The notes beneath the pieces were generated by a model. That model was not told the origin of the DNA. It worked only from the letters and a program-made list of their open reading frames with translations, and made no database searches. Position numbers and translations under genes: made by a program. 19,445 nt of DNA from Kalaharituber pfeilii (taxonomy: Eukaryota > Ascomycota > Pezizomycetes > Pezizales > Pezizaceae): assembly GCA_015179045.1 (NCBI GenBank), contig WHUZ01000245.1, forward strand, positions 1 through 19,445, read 5' to 3'. Shown here piece after piece: positions 1-8,750 of this stretch; positions within the stretch are counted from its first letter, which is position 1, and each line of letters opens with the position of its first letter.

Positions 1-232
1 AGGGGAGGGAGTGGAGGAAATGGACTTGACGCGTAATCTTTCAATTTTGGAGGAGCGGGTTGTCTCATGGGTTTTATTTCCTCTATTCCCTTTTGAATGT
101 CGGTGTATATAGTGAGTTGTTTGTTTTTAGGTGCCTGTCTCCGGCCATAAGGACTTCGGTCCAGGGACCCTGCCATGGCGAACAGCTGCAAGCGGGGTTA
201 TGTGAGATAAAAAAAAAAAAAAAAAAAAAAAA
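1..232 (+). mobile_element. 5'-truncated LINE copy, type A 3' end with poly(A)
   Basis: Closely matches the copy at 3217-3446 over its whole visible length and ends in about 24 A (209-232). It contains the hairpin GGACTTCGGTCC at 151-162 and the type A end motif CCATGGCGAACAGCTGCAAG just before the A tract. The same end, more diverged, terminates the RNase H-bearing LINE at the right edge of the window, so this is a LINE 3' UTR rather than an independent SINE; I see no pol III A or B box. The 5' end lies at or outside the window edge, so the target-site duplication cannot be checked. Confidence 0.85.
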
Positions 233-242
233 TCCAACAGGC

Positions 243-296
243 CAGGCCGTGAGGGCCGTCCAGGCCATTCAGGCAGTTCGAGCCATTAAAGGAATC
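243..296 (+). repeat. Degenerate 9-bp tandem repeat, six units
   Basis: Six consecutive 9-bp units of the form CAG-GCC-GTG/ATT directly follow the poly(A) of the first LINE copy. Read in one frame they give QAV, RAV, QAI, QAV, RAI, KGI. The last unit is the most diverged. I see no gene around it, so it is probably a decayed minisatellite, not coding. Confidence 0.6.
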
Positions 297-681
297 CTGT
301 ACAGCTATCCAGGTGAATTGAGGCCAGTGTTTACCAGATTGTTTGAGTATTCAAATGAGTAGAATCTCCCGTATATCGAGAATTTAAAACGGCCTGTTGG
401 ATTCATTGGAAGAAGGGCAGAGCACAAGAGAACCTCTTCCCGGCTATCCGCCGCAGTCCTTCCCAGTCCGGCAACCAGTGCCCTCCAGTTATGCACCCTC
501 CAGTCATGCACCGGGAAGGTGGCACCTTCCCCTGACATTCCACCTGCTGCCCCCGGCTGCATATGCAAGTCCTCACATGGCGTACGTGTGTAATTGACTC
601 ATTGTAAAATGTGGTTGTGCTGGTTTACATACAAAATGGCAACTACGACATTGTCATAACCATAAGAACCTGTTTATGGCC
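297..681. other. Intergenic, nothing recognised
   Basis: Open frames here are short, lack recognisable domains and have no convincing start or splice context. The left target-site duplication of the next LINE insertion begins at 682. Confidence 0.5.
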
Positions 682-861
682 TGCGGCTGATGTTATTTTT
701 TTTTAATTTTTTTTTTTTTTATTTCATTACTCGCGTGCCGCCCTATGGGCTATGGCGAGGGTTTATTATGGATGCAGTAAAGGAAAAGAAATGACTTAGA
801 TACATGTGTTTCCCGCGGTGCTCATACATGATGCGGGTGGAAAGAGAAGTGCCGAGCCTGC

Positions 862-1245
862 CTATTTCCTTCCTCTGTCCGGCTCGTACACCTCCGTCCG
901 CAACCATCTTCCCCCTAGTCTCACTTTCCCGACGTCCTTCTGTGTCTCTAAGTATAACACCGCCGAGCTTGTCTTCTTTCCTTCCTCCATCAACGTAGTC
1001 TTCTTCCGCAGCCATCTGATGCCTCTGGTCTTGCCGATTTCCTTGTTAGATGCCTCCAACCATCCTCTGACTTTCCCCAGGTCTTCCCTCAAGGCAATGC
1101 CGTGAATGACAATGCCGTGTTGTGTGGTGGAGTTGTCGGGGCTGGTCGGGGGTTGTGGGCTGGCTTTGGAACGTGGAGGTGATGTCTGGGGGGCGGGGTG
1201 GGGGCGGGGGGAGAGGGCGGGGATTGGTGTGGGTTTGGTGCCTGG
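862..1245 (-). pseudogene. LINE ORF1 (gag-like) fragment
   Basis: The minus-strand frame reads a proline-rich stretch followed by a block typical of fungal LINE ORF1 proteins: GIVIHGIALREDL, then a WLRKK basic patch, SSAVLYLET, and LRTEVYEPDRGRK before the stop at 862. In intact ORF1 proteins this block is normally followed by CCHC knuckles, which are absent here because the sequence passes straight into the 3' UTR. The frame continues past 1245 into the flank, but that part lies outside the insertion. Assignment rests on motif resemblance from memory, not on a search. Confidence 0.65.
1188..1223 (+). other. G-rich tract with quadruplex potential
   Basis: At least five runs of three or more G lie within about 36 bases, separated by one to three bases. 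The tract sits inside the proline-rich part of the LINE ORF1 fragment read from the other strand, so it may simply reflect CCC codons. Confidence 0.5.
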
Positions 1246-1410
1246 TGCGGCTGATGTTAGCTTCACCTGCAATAATACTGGTGACAATGCTACTGACAAT
1301 GACTCCGATTCAGCTTAAGTCTCGTTTCTGTTGATTCAGGAATTGTACACAGCAGCCATGTTGGAATATGACAATATGTCTTGCTTCAGCTCATACTATA
1401 TCTTGCAATA

Positions 1411-1605
1411 CTGAAGAAGCAGAATTGCTAAGAAGCGAGCAAGCAATTCTAGATAGACGATCTTGTAAGCTTATACGGGCTCTTTTCTGTTGTTTAATAT
1501 CACGTAAACCTGCTTGTTACTATTCGCTGTGGCAGAGCTTATGAGGGTCCTAAGAACTCTTCTGTAGAGAGTTCTTGCTTCTGAGCGACTTCAATTCTGC
1601 TTCAG
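1411..1605. repeat. Foldback (MITE-like) element with imperfect arms
   Basis: The arm at 1411-1452 is inversely related to that at 1565-1605: CTGAAGAAGCAGAATTG at the left end against CAATTCTGCTTCAG at the right end, with further patchy pairing inside. Each arm also contains its own small hairpin (AGAATTGCT with AGCAATTCT on the left; AAGAACTCT 1552-1560 with AGAGTTCTT 1568-1576 on the right). The loop carries a decayed LINE insertion. I cannot define target-site duplications. Confidence 0.5.
1468..1547 (-). mobile_element. Old micro-insertion of type A LINE tail
   Basis: Positions 1495-1535 match the type A tail on the minus strand with many substitutions; CACGTAAACCTGCTTGTTAC corresponds to CACGTGACCCCGCTTGTAGC in the younger copy at 6162-6232. 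It is flanked by an imperfect 12-bp duplication, AGCTTATACGGG (1468-1479) and AGCTTATGAGGG (1536-1547), two mismatches. The poly(T) has decayed to CTCTTTTCTGTTGTTT. Divergence of both tail and duplication marks an older event than the other copies. Confidence 0.65.
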
Positions 1606-1674
1606 AAATGAGCTAGATATTGATAGCACTGAGGGCCATTACAGTTGGATGTTAGATCATGTATTATAGATTAT

Positions 1675-1706
1675 ATTTCATTTCATTTTATTTTATTTTA
1701 TTTTTA
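1675..1706. repeat. Pentanucleotide (ATTTT)n tract
   Basis: Short run of TTTCA/TTTTA units, the commonest being ATTTT. No LINE tail is recognisable beside it. Confidence 0.6.
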
Positions 1707-2000
1707 TCTTAATCAGGTAAGTAGCTTCGACCTTGGATCATGTCAATTGTAGAGAGGACTTTCACTTCTCTGGCGAATGCGGAGAAAAAAAAGAAATATG
1801 CGAAAACAAAAATTTCATCAGCTACACCGGGCCGCTCGCAAATCCACCTAATTCGCGAGAGCACTGAATTCATGAGTGGACTAGAATAGGGCCATTTCTC
1901 GTGAGGTTATGAAATGAGTGTTCATTTTTTGTACTTGACATTCTCTTGCCACCCTCCTTTATAGTAAAATTCAAAAACCAGAATGACAAACGCAGCCCAC
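1707..2000. other. Intergenic, nothing recognised
   Basis: No open frame or repeat that I can support. The segment ends at the T tract immediately downstream (minus strand) of the small gene at 2025-2467. Confidence 0.5.
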
Positions 2001-2024
2001 TTTCTTTTTTTTTTTCTTTTTTTT

Positions 2025-2467
2025 TTACTTCACTGACCGCCCGAGCCTCAGCCCGTATCTCACGAATGTGTCATACGAACTGCTTTGAAGGGCATACAAT
2101 TTCCCAGTTGTGAATGCTTGCAGGAGGGTTACCCTCGCACGATCACCAAATGTGCTTACCATGATCTCTCTACCCATGCGCCCCTCGGTGTACAACACTC
2201 AGACCAAGACATTGTTGGTGCTTATAGTGTTGTCCATGGTAACGCTGGCGAAATGTTAACTTGATTCTCCTCATTCAGCCCACACAGTATGGCTCACATG
2301 AAACTATAAATCTTCTCGCCCCCTTCGAGTGTCACTTTATCGCCCCTTGTAACGTTGATCTGGTCTATTTGCTTGGCACCAACGATCTTGTGATGACTGC
2401 CATTGATGTACACAGTGACGTGGAAGGTGGAGGTGCTTGCAGTGTTGTCGATAAGGATGGTGACCAT
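2025..2467 (-). pseudogene. Small spliced gene with two related repeats; in-frame TGA in repeat 2
   Basis: Exon 1 runs from ATG at 2467 to 2298 in a good fungal start context (CACAATGG). The intron is 2297-2245 (53 bp): donor GTGAGC, branch-like TTAAC, acceptor CGCCAG, phase 2. Exon 2 starts at 2244. The two exons encode related segments: VTILIDNTASTSTFHVTVY in exon 1 and VTMDNTISTNNVLV, a stop, then VLYTEG in exon 2. Later parts also align (GDKVTLEGGEKIYSF with GDRARVTLLQAF and TGKLYAL). The frame is open through exon 2 except for TGA at 2201-2199, and ends with TAA at 2027-2025 beside a T tract. So either a 71-residue protein is made or this is a two-repeat gene broken by one stop. I do not recognise the family; the short alternating hydrophobic pattern suggests beta strands. 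No signal peptide is seen. Confidence 0.5.
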
Positions 2468-2593
2468 TGTGACAATGAGGAGGAGATGGACAGTTCAGAA
2501 TATCGGGAACTTTGGGGATACTGTTGGAAATCGGTTCACGATATGCAAAGGAAGTGGTTTAGAGAAGACTAAATCGCAGGGCGAGGGATGGCT

Positions 2594-2601
2594 CTATATA
2601 G
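2594..2601 (-). promoter_or_regulatory. TATA box of the small minus-strand gene
   Basis: Minus-strand ATATAGAG lies about 130 bases upstream of the ATG at 2467. The interval between is pyrimidine-rich (ccatctcctcctc just before the start codon), as in many fungal 5' UTRs. Confidence 0.4.
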
Positions 2602-3203
2602 TGGTGAGAAGGGCCATCAGTGCCAATAGCCTATCCAATCCTCCCTGGTAGCTGAATTGCGTAATAGCTAGGCCAGCCAGGCCATCTATGAAAACTGCGA
2701 AGATTGTTGCTTTGTCCCAGGGATAATGCTTCTACCCGATGCAGCAGCTTGAGAGTTCTTAACACGGGCTACAATGATTGGATTAGAGAGGTTTACATTG
2801 CGTGATTATTGATTGGCAGTAGGATAGTCAAGGACTGATTGCGGCCTGTTATATGCACTATCCCGATCAAACCAGGGTACAGAGAACCTTTATTGCACCG
2901 AGGGGCGAAATTTGTCCCGTTCTTTCTCCTGGTACTAGAATGCGGCAGCCTCTTACCTAACCTACCATGTATGATGGCCAATTCGACCAACAAAAGTTCC
3001 AGAGAAAGAAACTTGAGGTCTTCTAGGGAAGGTGCTACCCATCGGCGTCCAAGATGAGCTTCAAATGCAGTGCGTCAGCGCAGGTAACCGTTCGCAGCTG
3101 CACATGTTTTGGGTAAAGGTTCATGATTCCAAAATTCATACTTGCAGCTGCTACGTATGCATAAGTCAAGTACTTACTCCTCCATCATGTATAGGCGGCC
3201 GGC
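2602..3203. other. Intergenic, nothing recognised
   Basis: Several 60-75 codon frames overlap on both strands without domain, splice or start support. I found no repeat structure. Confidence 0.5.
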
Positions 3204-3459
3204 GAAGCCAACGGCTGAAGAGGAGGGACGTGGAGGAAATGGACTTGACGATGTAATCTTTCATTTTTGGAGGAGGGGTTGTCTCATGGGTTTTATTTCC
3301 TCTATTCCCTTTTGAATGTCGGTGTATACAGTGAGCTGTTTGTTTTTAGGTGCCTGTCTCCGGGCCATAAGGACTTCGGTCCAGGGACCCTGCCATGGCG
3401 AACAGCTGCAAGCGGGGTTATGTGAGATAAAAAAATAAAAAAAAAAGAAGCCAACGGCT
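3204..3459 (+). mobile_element. 5'-truncated LINE copy, type A, with 13-bp target duplication
   Basis: A perfect duplication, GAAGCCAACGGCT, lies at 3204-3216 and 3447-3459. The 230-bp insert between is almost identical to the copy at 1-232 and ends in an A tract interrupted by one T (3429-3446). The UUCG hairpin GGACTTCGGTCC is at 3371-3382. The first 60 or so bases may be the last ORF2 codons: one frame reads NGLDDVIFHF, loosely like NGEEYDVLENFF at the C-terminus of the right-edge LINE. Near-perfect duplication and high identity to the first copy suggest recent insertion. Confidence 0.93.
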
Positions 3460-3895
3460 AGTAACTACGTGCACTACCATGAGAACATCAGTGAGAGGAT
3501 TGCGCACCTTAGTAGGTACGAAACAATAGTACTTCGTACATGTGGTAGTGCTATCAGGTCACGAGCACAATCCTTGCCCTTGCCTGTGCTAGAAAGATCG
3601 GGCTCTGGAGGCCTCACAGTGCTATGGCTGCCCCTACACGAATTACCTCGATAAGCAAATTGCGACATCTCGACAACGGAAGCAGCTAGGGTGATCGCCA
3701 GTGCATGCGACAGGGACAGCGTAGTGTTGCTGTCCCGGCACGTAGGGAGAACAGGGCTCAGGAGGCATGGAAGTGGGTATATACGGCATATAGCTGATCT
3801 GTCGGGGTTTACTGCGATGGTGAGCCTGACCCTCATTCTCTGCAGTACTAACGCTTCCAGAGGATGTTCCATGGACATCACACTATCACAAACTG
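3460..3895. other. Intergenic, nothing recognised
   Basis: A 153-codon minus-strand frame (3474-3935) covers the segment, but its first residues are lysines from the LINE T tract and the rest shows no recognisable motif, so I do not call it a gene. Confidence 0.45.
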
Positions 3896-3977
3896 TTGGT
3901 GAAGTTCTTTTTTTTTTTTTTTTTATATATATCATAATCGCATGCCGCCCTATGGGCTATGGCGATTGGTGAGGTTC
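3896..3977 (-). mobile_element. Micro-insertion of type B LINE tail
   Basis: The duplication TTGGTGAAGTTC (3896-3907) / TTGGTGAGGTTC (3966-3977), one mismatch, flanks a 58-bp insert (3908-3965). The insert is only the type B terminal hairpin and end read on the minus strand, plus a T tract of about 17. Nothing of the 3' UTR upstream of the hairpin is present. Confidence 0.85.
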
Positions 3978-4097
3978 AATGCAACGCCCCGTCGAGCAGC
4001 ACCTCCTCAGCTTAATGACCAGGAAGTACGGTCTTTGCGAAGGAAAAGGCACAGATAGCGACTTACCATTACCCTGGTGAGAACCCCTTGCCGCCTC

Positions 4098-4125
4098 CTG
4101 TTACTGTTACTGTTATTGTTAGTAA
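4098..4125 (+). repeat. TGTTAC simple repeat
   Basis: CTGTTACTGTTACTGTTATT followed by a partial unit, directly left of the MITE at 4130. Confidence 0.6.
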
Positions 4126-4129
4126 GTTC

Positions 4130-4357
4130 TAGTGTTCGCATTGGTCCAAGCCGGTCCAAGTCAGTTTTTCGGTACAAGTTTTCTACTTAGACCAACACCA
4201 ACTTGGAAAAGGATTATTTATATGGTGAAATATTAAGTTTTCAACTTGTATTTGTTTCAACTTGTTGGTGCAAGGTTTTAAAATGTGAAAAAACCCGTCG
4301 TGTACCAAAAAACCGAACAGTTAAACCGACAAGTACTTGTAACCGATGAGAACACTA
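4130..4357. mobile_element. MITE with terminal inverted repeats and TA duplication
   Basis: TA at 4130-4131 and 4356-4357 flank a 224-bp element (4132-4355). Its left end GTGTTCGCATTGGTCCAAG pairs with the right end, whose reverse complement begins GTGTTCTCATCGGTTACAAG. Further inside, CAGTTTTTCGGTACAAG on the left matches the reverse complement of the right arm (CGGTTTTTTGGTACACG). Total arm similarity extends about 50 bases. It encodes no transposase. TA duplications and this size fit a Tc1/mariner-pogo-type derivative, which are common in ascomycetes; superfamily is an inference. Confidence 0.7.
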
Positions 4358-4734
4358 CTCCCGTATTTACACTCACAGTATATGCCAAATATGCAGTGCA
4401 AGTCAAAGGGCAGCACACGGCAGGTTACAATGGGAAAACGTTGGCATTACAACGGGCGATGAAGATTAAAGTGACATCGAAGCATTTTCATTTCGCGAAA
4501 GTACTTCTGTGCAGCCCAGCTCAGCAAGAATTAGTACAGGCGGGCCCTTGCTGACTCAGCATTACCTTGTCAGATGCTCCACCTCACTCGGATTTGCAAC
4601 AGGAGGCGCGGCTCTGGAAATTTTTGAGTTCGTTCTCTTGGAGAATTGAGTTAACTTAAGAATCAGATAATTATACACCACAGTTGTACTCGAGCTCCCA
4701 CGTCGTCGCCCTCGTCGCCGCTCCTGCGTTTGTG

Positions 4735-4800
4735 TTTGCATTCTGTTTCTTGGCCAATGGCCCTATAAGGTCATCATGTTTGATGCAGTGGAGGAAAAGT
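4735..4800 (-). repeat. Possible diverged type B LINE 3' UTR
   Basis: GGCCAATGGCCCTATAAGGT followed by a TTTGATGCAGTGGAGGAAAAG-like stretch resembles the start of the insert at 696-1245 (GCCCTATGGGCTATGGCGAG, then GATGCAGTAAAGGAAAAG). No T tract or target duplication remains, so this could be chance or a very old copy. Confidence 0.3.
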
Positions 4801-4990
4801 AGGTACCTTTTCTGCATGTAATAAGTCTCCCTTCTAGATTATTCCGTAGCGCTTTGGTCGTAAGGCTAAGAACTACTATCTAATTAGTATTCAATCACCT
4901 TGACTATGCACGTGGAGGCGCCCACGGTCCATAACAAGCATCGAAGTTCACATGTGACGCGTCACGGTAACACCAATTGATAATCTCTTA

Positions 4991-5193
4991 CCAATTCCAC
5001 CCGCTGATCGACATATCGACAAAGCTGTAGGTTGAAATTATATTTAATATTGCTCGCCATTGGTTCCAACTTTGGCGGCGTCTCACAGCCGATCGAGAAA
5101 GTCAGGCCCTTCATGTCGTTGATCGTCATGTAATTCAGCCCCTCCCTCATGTGCATATTGCGTTTGCAAGCCGATCTATATCCCGGACCACCC
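4991..5193 (-). CDS. Possible internal exon, unknown protein
   Basis: A minus-strand frame is open from an acceptor-like TGATATTAG (exon start about 5193) to a donor-like GTAAGA (exon end 4991). It encodes about 67 residues, including MTINDMKGLTFSIGCETPP and NFNLQLCRYVDQRVEL. The splice-like ends and higher GC than its surroundings are the only support. I do not recognise the protein and could not find convincing neighbouring exons on either side; it may be a gene remnant. Confidence 0.2.
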
Positions 5194-5199
5194 TAATAT

Positions 5200-6149
5200 C
5201 ATTACTGCTATGACGAAATATGTAAGGAATGGGGATAAAGGGGCCCTGCCTTGCTTCCATGCCGAAGTCACGTGATAACCATGTACTCTACCTCCTTCTC
5301 GCCCTGTATCATAAACACCTACTACATCTCCAGCTGCGTCGTCAGCCAAGAGGATCTTCGATAGGTCTCACCGATATTCATGACAATCTGTGAATCGCCT
5401 AGAGTTGACTAAGAGGAACGGAAAATTCGGGACAAAAGGAGCAAAGGTTGAAAATACTGCCTCCCTTATCGGCTGCTGCTGCAATCGTGGTATTGGTGCC
5501 CAGGAATGATAATCTTGCTGAAGGAATCAACTCAACTATTCGTATCCTGCGATTTGTTCGCAACCCTCGAAGCGACCTGGTCGCACAACAAAGTGGCGGA
5601 AATCTAAGGTTCTAGTAAATATCCCCGATGATACACACATCATTGGTTTCTGTCTATCGACTGGGACTATTGAAAAGCTGATGCGCCCAGATTATATTTT
5701 TGTTTTCTTGCAGGAAGGCTAAACTAAGGGCTGTACCCCACAGCTGACGCTTCGGCCTCCAAAGAAATATATGAACTACATATTATACAACCGACCAATT
5801 CATTGCCATGCTGCAAATAATCGAATATTTGATCGTTCCGCGAATGCAAAAGTTCAAAATTGATTTGCGCTTCTAAGACAAGATACCGGGTAACTTAAAC
5901 GTCCATTGGCTTCTCGAGACATCATTATTTCACCTATGGTCAATTCTGCGCATCCTGTATACTCACATTAATGACCTTTCTCCGAAGTTTTCTTATTATG
6001 TTACAAGGGGCCGTAAAGCAAGGAAATGGAAGGAAGTCTGCATGTCGCGCGACCCCTCCTAATATCAGTCGTGTCGCGGGTACAGTAAGACATCCGGAAC
6101 GGAATAGAGAATTAGAGCTATCCATCATGCAGATCCTGCAACTACAGCC
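5200..6149. other. Intergenic, nothing firm
   Basis: One plus-strand frame (about 5411-5617) reads a plausible hydrophobic run, SAAAAIVVLVPR, but has no ATG and no workable splice continuation. No repeats recognised. Confidence 0.4.
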
Positions 6150-6158
6150 AAAAACAAG

Positions 6159-6191
<33 letters not shown>

Positions 6192-6244
6192 TTCACGTGA
6201 CCCCGCTTGTAGCTGTTCGCCATGGCAGGGCTAAAAACAAGGGT
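6150..6244 (-). mobile_element. Micro-insertion of type A LINE tail
   Basis: The perfect 12-bp duplication AAAAACAAGGGT (6150-6161 and 6233-6244) flanks a 71-bp insert made of about 28 T and some 40 bases of type A end on the minus strand. It lacks the upstream UUCG hairpin. Confidence 0.9.
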
Positions 6245-6537
6245 AGAACAGGGCTGTGCGACCCTGAACAATAACATGTCAGCCTGGTGGCAAAATGCAC
6301 GGTGCTTGCCGGAGGGAACGAGAAGCAGAATACGGTTGTTTAATGACGTTACATGAAAGGACTATTTGCTTTCAATACTGCCGCTTCAACATACTGTACA
6401 TATAAGTTTGTGTTCTAGTACTCCAAATTGCTAGTGTTCCAAGGGACTGCTGCTGTGGTGACGACGACGGAATGGGTAAAGGCAAGCTTGGTATGCAAGG
6501 CACGTGGAGGTACGGGCACCAACGTGAGGCGATATCA

Positions 6538-6546
6538 TATATATAG
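6538..6546 (+). promoter_or_regulatory. TATA box for the membrane protein gene
   Basis: TATATATAG lies about 265 bases before the ATG at 6810. The intervening leader is CT-rich and contains no ATG, so a scanning ribosome would meet 6810 first. Confidence 0.5.
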
Positions 6547-6809
6547 AACTTTCTGTACTGTAGCACATACAATCAATAACCTTATCTTCTCTTCTTTTCG
6601 CACCCACGCTTTCGCACTCGCAGTCGCATTTGGTCGTACGTTCGTTTCGCCAGTTCTCACCGCTCCGGTCCATCGCAAGGCAGTAGAGGATATTATCAGT
6701 CTATCTTACACAGCTCGATTCACTTTCCGGAACCCTACCAGCTGCTGCCGAACGTCACAACGTTTGTGAAGCTTTTCACTGAGATCATTGTTTCACCCTC
6801 ATCTTCTCG

Positions 6810-8725
6810 ATGGAGGCTGGTATTGGGTTTGCTCCAGAGCATTATCATCTTGGTAGACGCTTCACGATGCCTCACCCCGCTGGAGGCAAAAGCGCTATAG
6901 CCATTCCCAAAACGCAGGAAACAATCATAATTTCAATTTACACAATTTTGGTGGGAGGCGCATTTATGGCGTGGTGGACGCTAATAGCCCTGGCCATTCC
7001 AGTGATACGACCGAAGAAGCTCCAGAACAACAAAGCTATCGCACTTGTTTCCGCACTGGAAGTAACCGAGCCATTCCAAGCTACCTATCTGATGGCTAAA
7101 TTTTGTTGGCGTATCATCGCACGAAAGCGCCGCAAACGCCGCTCAACCCCGTTTGCCCCAGTCTCAGAGAGCTGGAAAGATCTATGTATTGGTTTCCTAA
7201 TCTTGGTACTCGCATGTGGAACGCTGGTTGGGAGTATTCTCGCCGGGATTTTTCTTCCCGATAAACTTGTTATCGGGCATGTGGCACCAGTGAATGCAAC
7301 AATGGTATATCGTCCAAACAAAAACCTTTTCGCAAATGACACACTGTTCCAGCCATATACCACTAGGGTTGGTAGGAAGGCTACGTTACGTGCGGTTTCG
7401 GAGGTGGACTCATCGATGCGAGACATATATTTAACAGAACGTGTGACCGTTGAGAGAATCAACAATAGTCCTGGTACGGAGGATAATGATGTGGACGATT
7501 ACGCCATCCAATACAGCTTTCAAATTCCTTCTTATGAAGTCGGCATCCAACATCCTGCTGGTTTATCCCTTAATGTCCATGGTAGCTGTTTCTTTCAAAA
7601 TGGATGGTTCCTAGGCGAGTCTGAATGGGAAAACGGCGAGTCTTCCGATGATTATGAACTTTTCGCAGGCGAGAACAAACAGGATCGTCCACTCGTAACA
7701 TCTATCAATGTGAACAAAACTAGGGGGCAGGATGCCGCATTCATAGTCGAGAGCTACCTATTTGGAACTAGCTTCTACAATACCAGTGACCAGATACGGT
7801 TCATTCTACTTCCAGCGACACAGACAACCATATCAGTATCTGAGAGCCGCGACCCTTGGTACGCCACGGAGATTGTCGCACGTCCAGGAGATGAAGTGCT
7901 GGAGGAGAAATATCGATCTTATGACACAATTGTAAGAAGGCGGCGGCCACCACTGGACTGCCTTGAGCGAAACACTTGGAATTATCAGGGATCATACCTA
8001 GGTGTAAAACAAACAAATAATAATGAGTCATCATGGGCTCCAACAAAAAGGGAAAATGAACTGATCATCTCCGACGGGTTATGGGAAATTCTCTGTTCGC
8101 ATGCAGGCCGCGCCCTAGTAGCAGAGGCATTTGACAACATTGTTAACGGCAAATTGGAATCCAGATTGCGAGTGCAGGTCTTCGAGAATTCATCCCATCT
8201 AGATGCAGCAACCTCCTCAGCCTTTACTGATGTGAAACGTTTGGTTCACACTGCATACTTACTAGGTCAAAATAGGCTGAGGGATGCTGCCCTTGCTTAT
8301 GTGGATCCGCAGCTGTCACCAGAAATGAAGGTTTACAATGCCCTGCGAGATGGCAATGACAACCCTTTGCCAGGCACTGGGGATTTCGTGGTGCTGAGCC
8401 TCAATGTCACGACATTGCGTTTTGAGGCACTTGTGGCTATTCCTTCAGTTGTCGCTGGCTCGTGGTTAGCAGTATGGGTGTTGTTATACACGCAACGTGG
8501 TAAACAAAACGGTGTCAGTTGCTTGGTCGGCTTAGATACCGGTTCTAAGGATAAGGAAGGAGAGAATATGACGACGGCCGGATTACTTCATAGTGACCAG
8601 GATGTGGTGGAAAGGTACGTATATACATAGGCATGTTTTGACGCATTTTGGCTGATACACTTTCAACAATACTGTGGAACTGCAGTCCTTTGATTGAAGT
8701 GAAGAACGGCGAAACGAGAGGATGA
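6810..8725 (+). CDS. Three-pass membrane protein with large glycosylated loop, unknown function
   Basis: Exon 1 is 6810-8614 and exon 2 is 8686-8725, joined by a 71-bp intron (donor GTACGT, CTGAT branch, acceptor CTGCAG, phase 2). The product is 614 residues; without splicing the frame ends at 8630 in a short tail. Hydrophobic segments lie at about 39-66, 126-149 and 540-561. The loop between the first two is very basic (ARKRRKRRS), so by the positive-inside rule it is cytosolic, which puts the roughly 390-residue loop outside the cell and the tail (ending PLIEVKNGETRG) inside. Sequons NAT, NDT, NTS, NES, NSS and NVT occur in that loop. The start at 6810 is the first ATG after the TATA box; Met20 has a better -3 A and could be used. 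I recognise no catalytic domain. Fungal-specific membrane proteins of this layout are often uncharacterised. Confidence 0.8.
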
Positions 8726-8750
8726 ATGGCAAGTATGATGTTCAGGATTA

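Larger units (their letters stand above)
682..1259 (-). mobile_element. LINE-derived insertion: ORF1 piece joined to type B tail
   Basis: A perfect 14-bp duplication, TGCGGCTGATGTTA, lies at 682-695 and 1246-1259 and brackets a 550-bp insert (696-1245). Read on the minus strand, the insert starts in a LINE ORF1 fragment, passes a short 3' UTR, reaches the type B hairpin tail (about 736-757 on the plus strand) and ends in an A-rich tract (T at 696-720). ORF2 is wholly missing, so ORF1 sequence has been joined to the 3' end. It must have been mobilised in trans. The T tract contains an AA interruption. Boundaries are firm because the duplication is perfect and abuts the T tract. Confidence 0.9.

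Noticed and set aside
60..362. 100-codon frame through the first LINE copy
   Set aside because: It runs through the poly(A) as a lysine run and into the 9-bp repeat; it is repeat sequence, not a gene.
3217..3446. SINE with its own pol III promoter
   Set aside because: No A or B box motif is visible, and the sequence matches the 3' UTR of an RNase H-bearing LINE in the same window.
3474..3935. 153-codon minus-strand frame
   Set aside because: Its start lies in a LINE T tract (lysine run) and nothing in the rest resembles a known domain or has splice support.
4285..4554. 89-codon plus-strand frame
   Set aside because: Half of it lies in the MITE arm and it lacks an ATG at its start.
5411..5617. 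Open plus-strand frame with a hydrophobic run
   Set aside because: No ATG, and splicing at the GTAAAT near its end to the good acceptor at about 5713 creates a stop at once.
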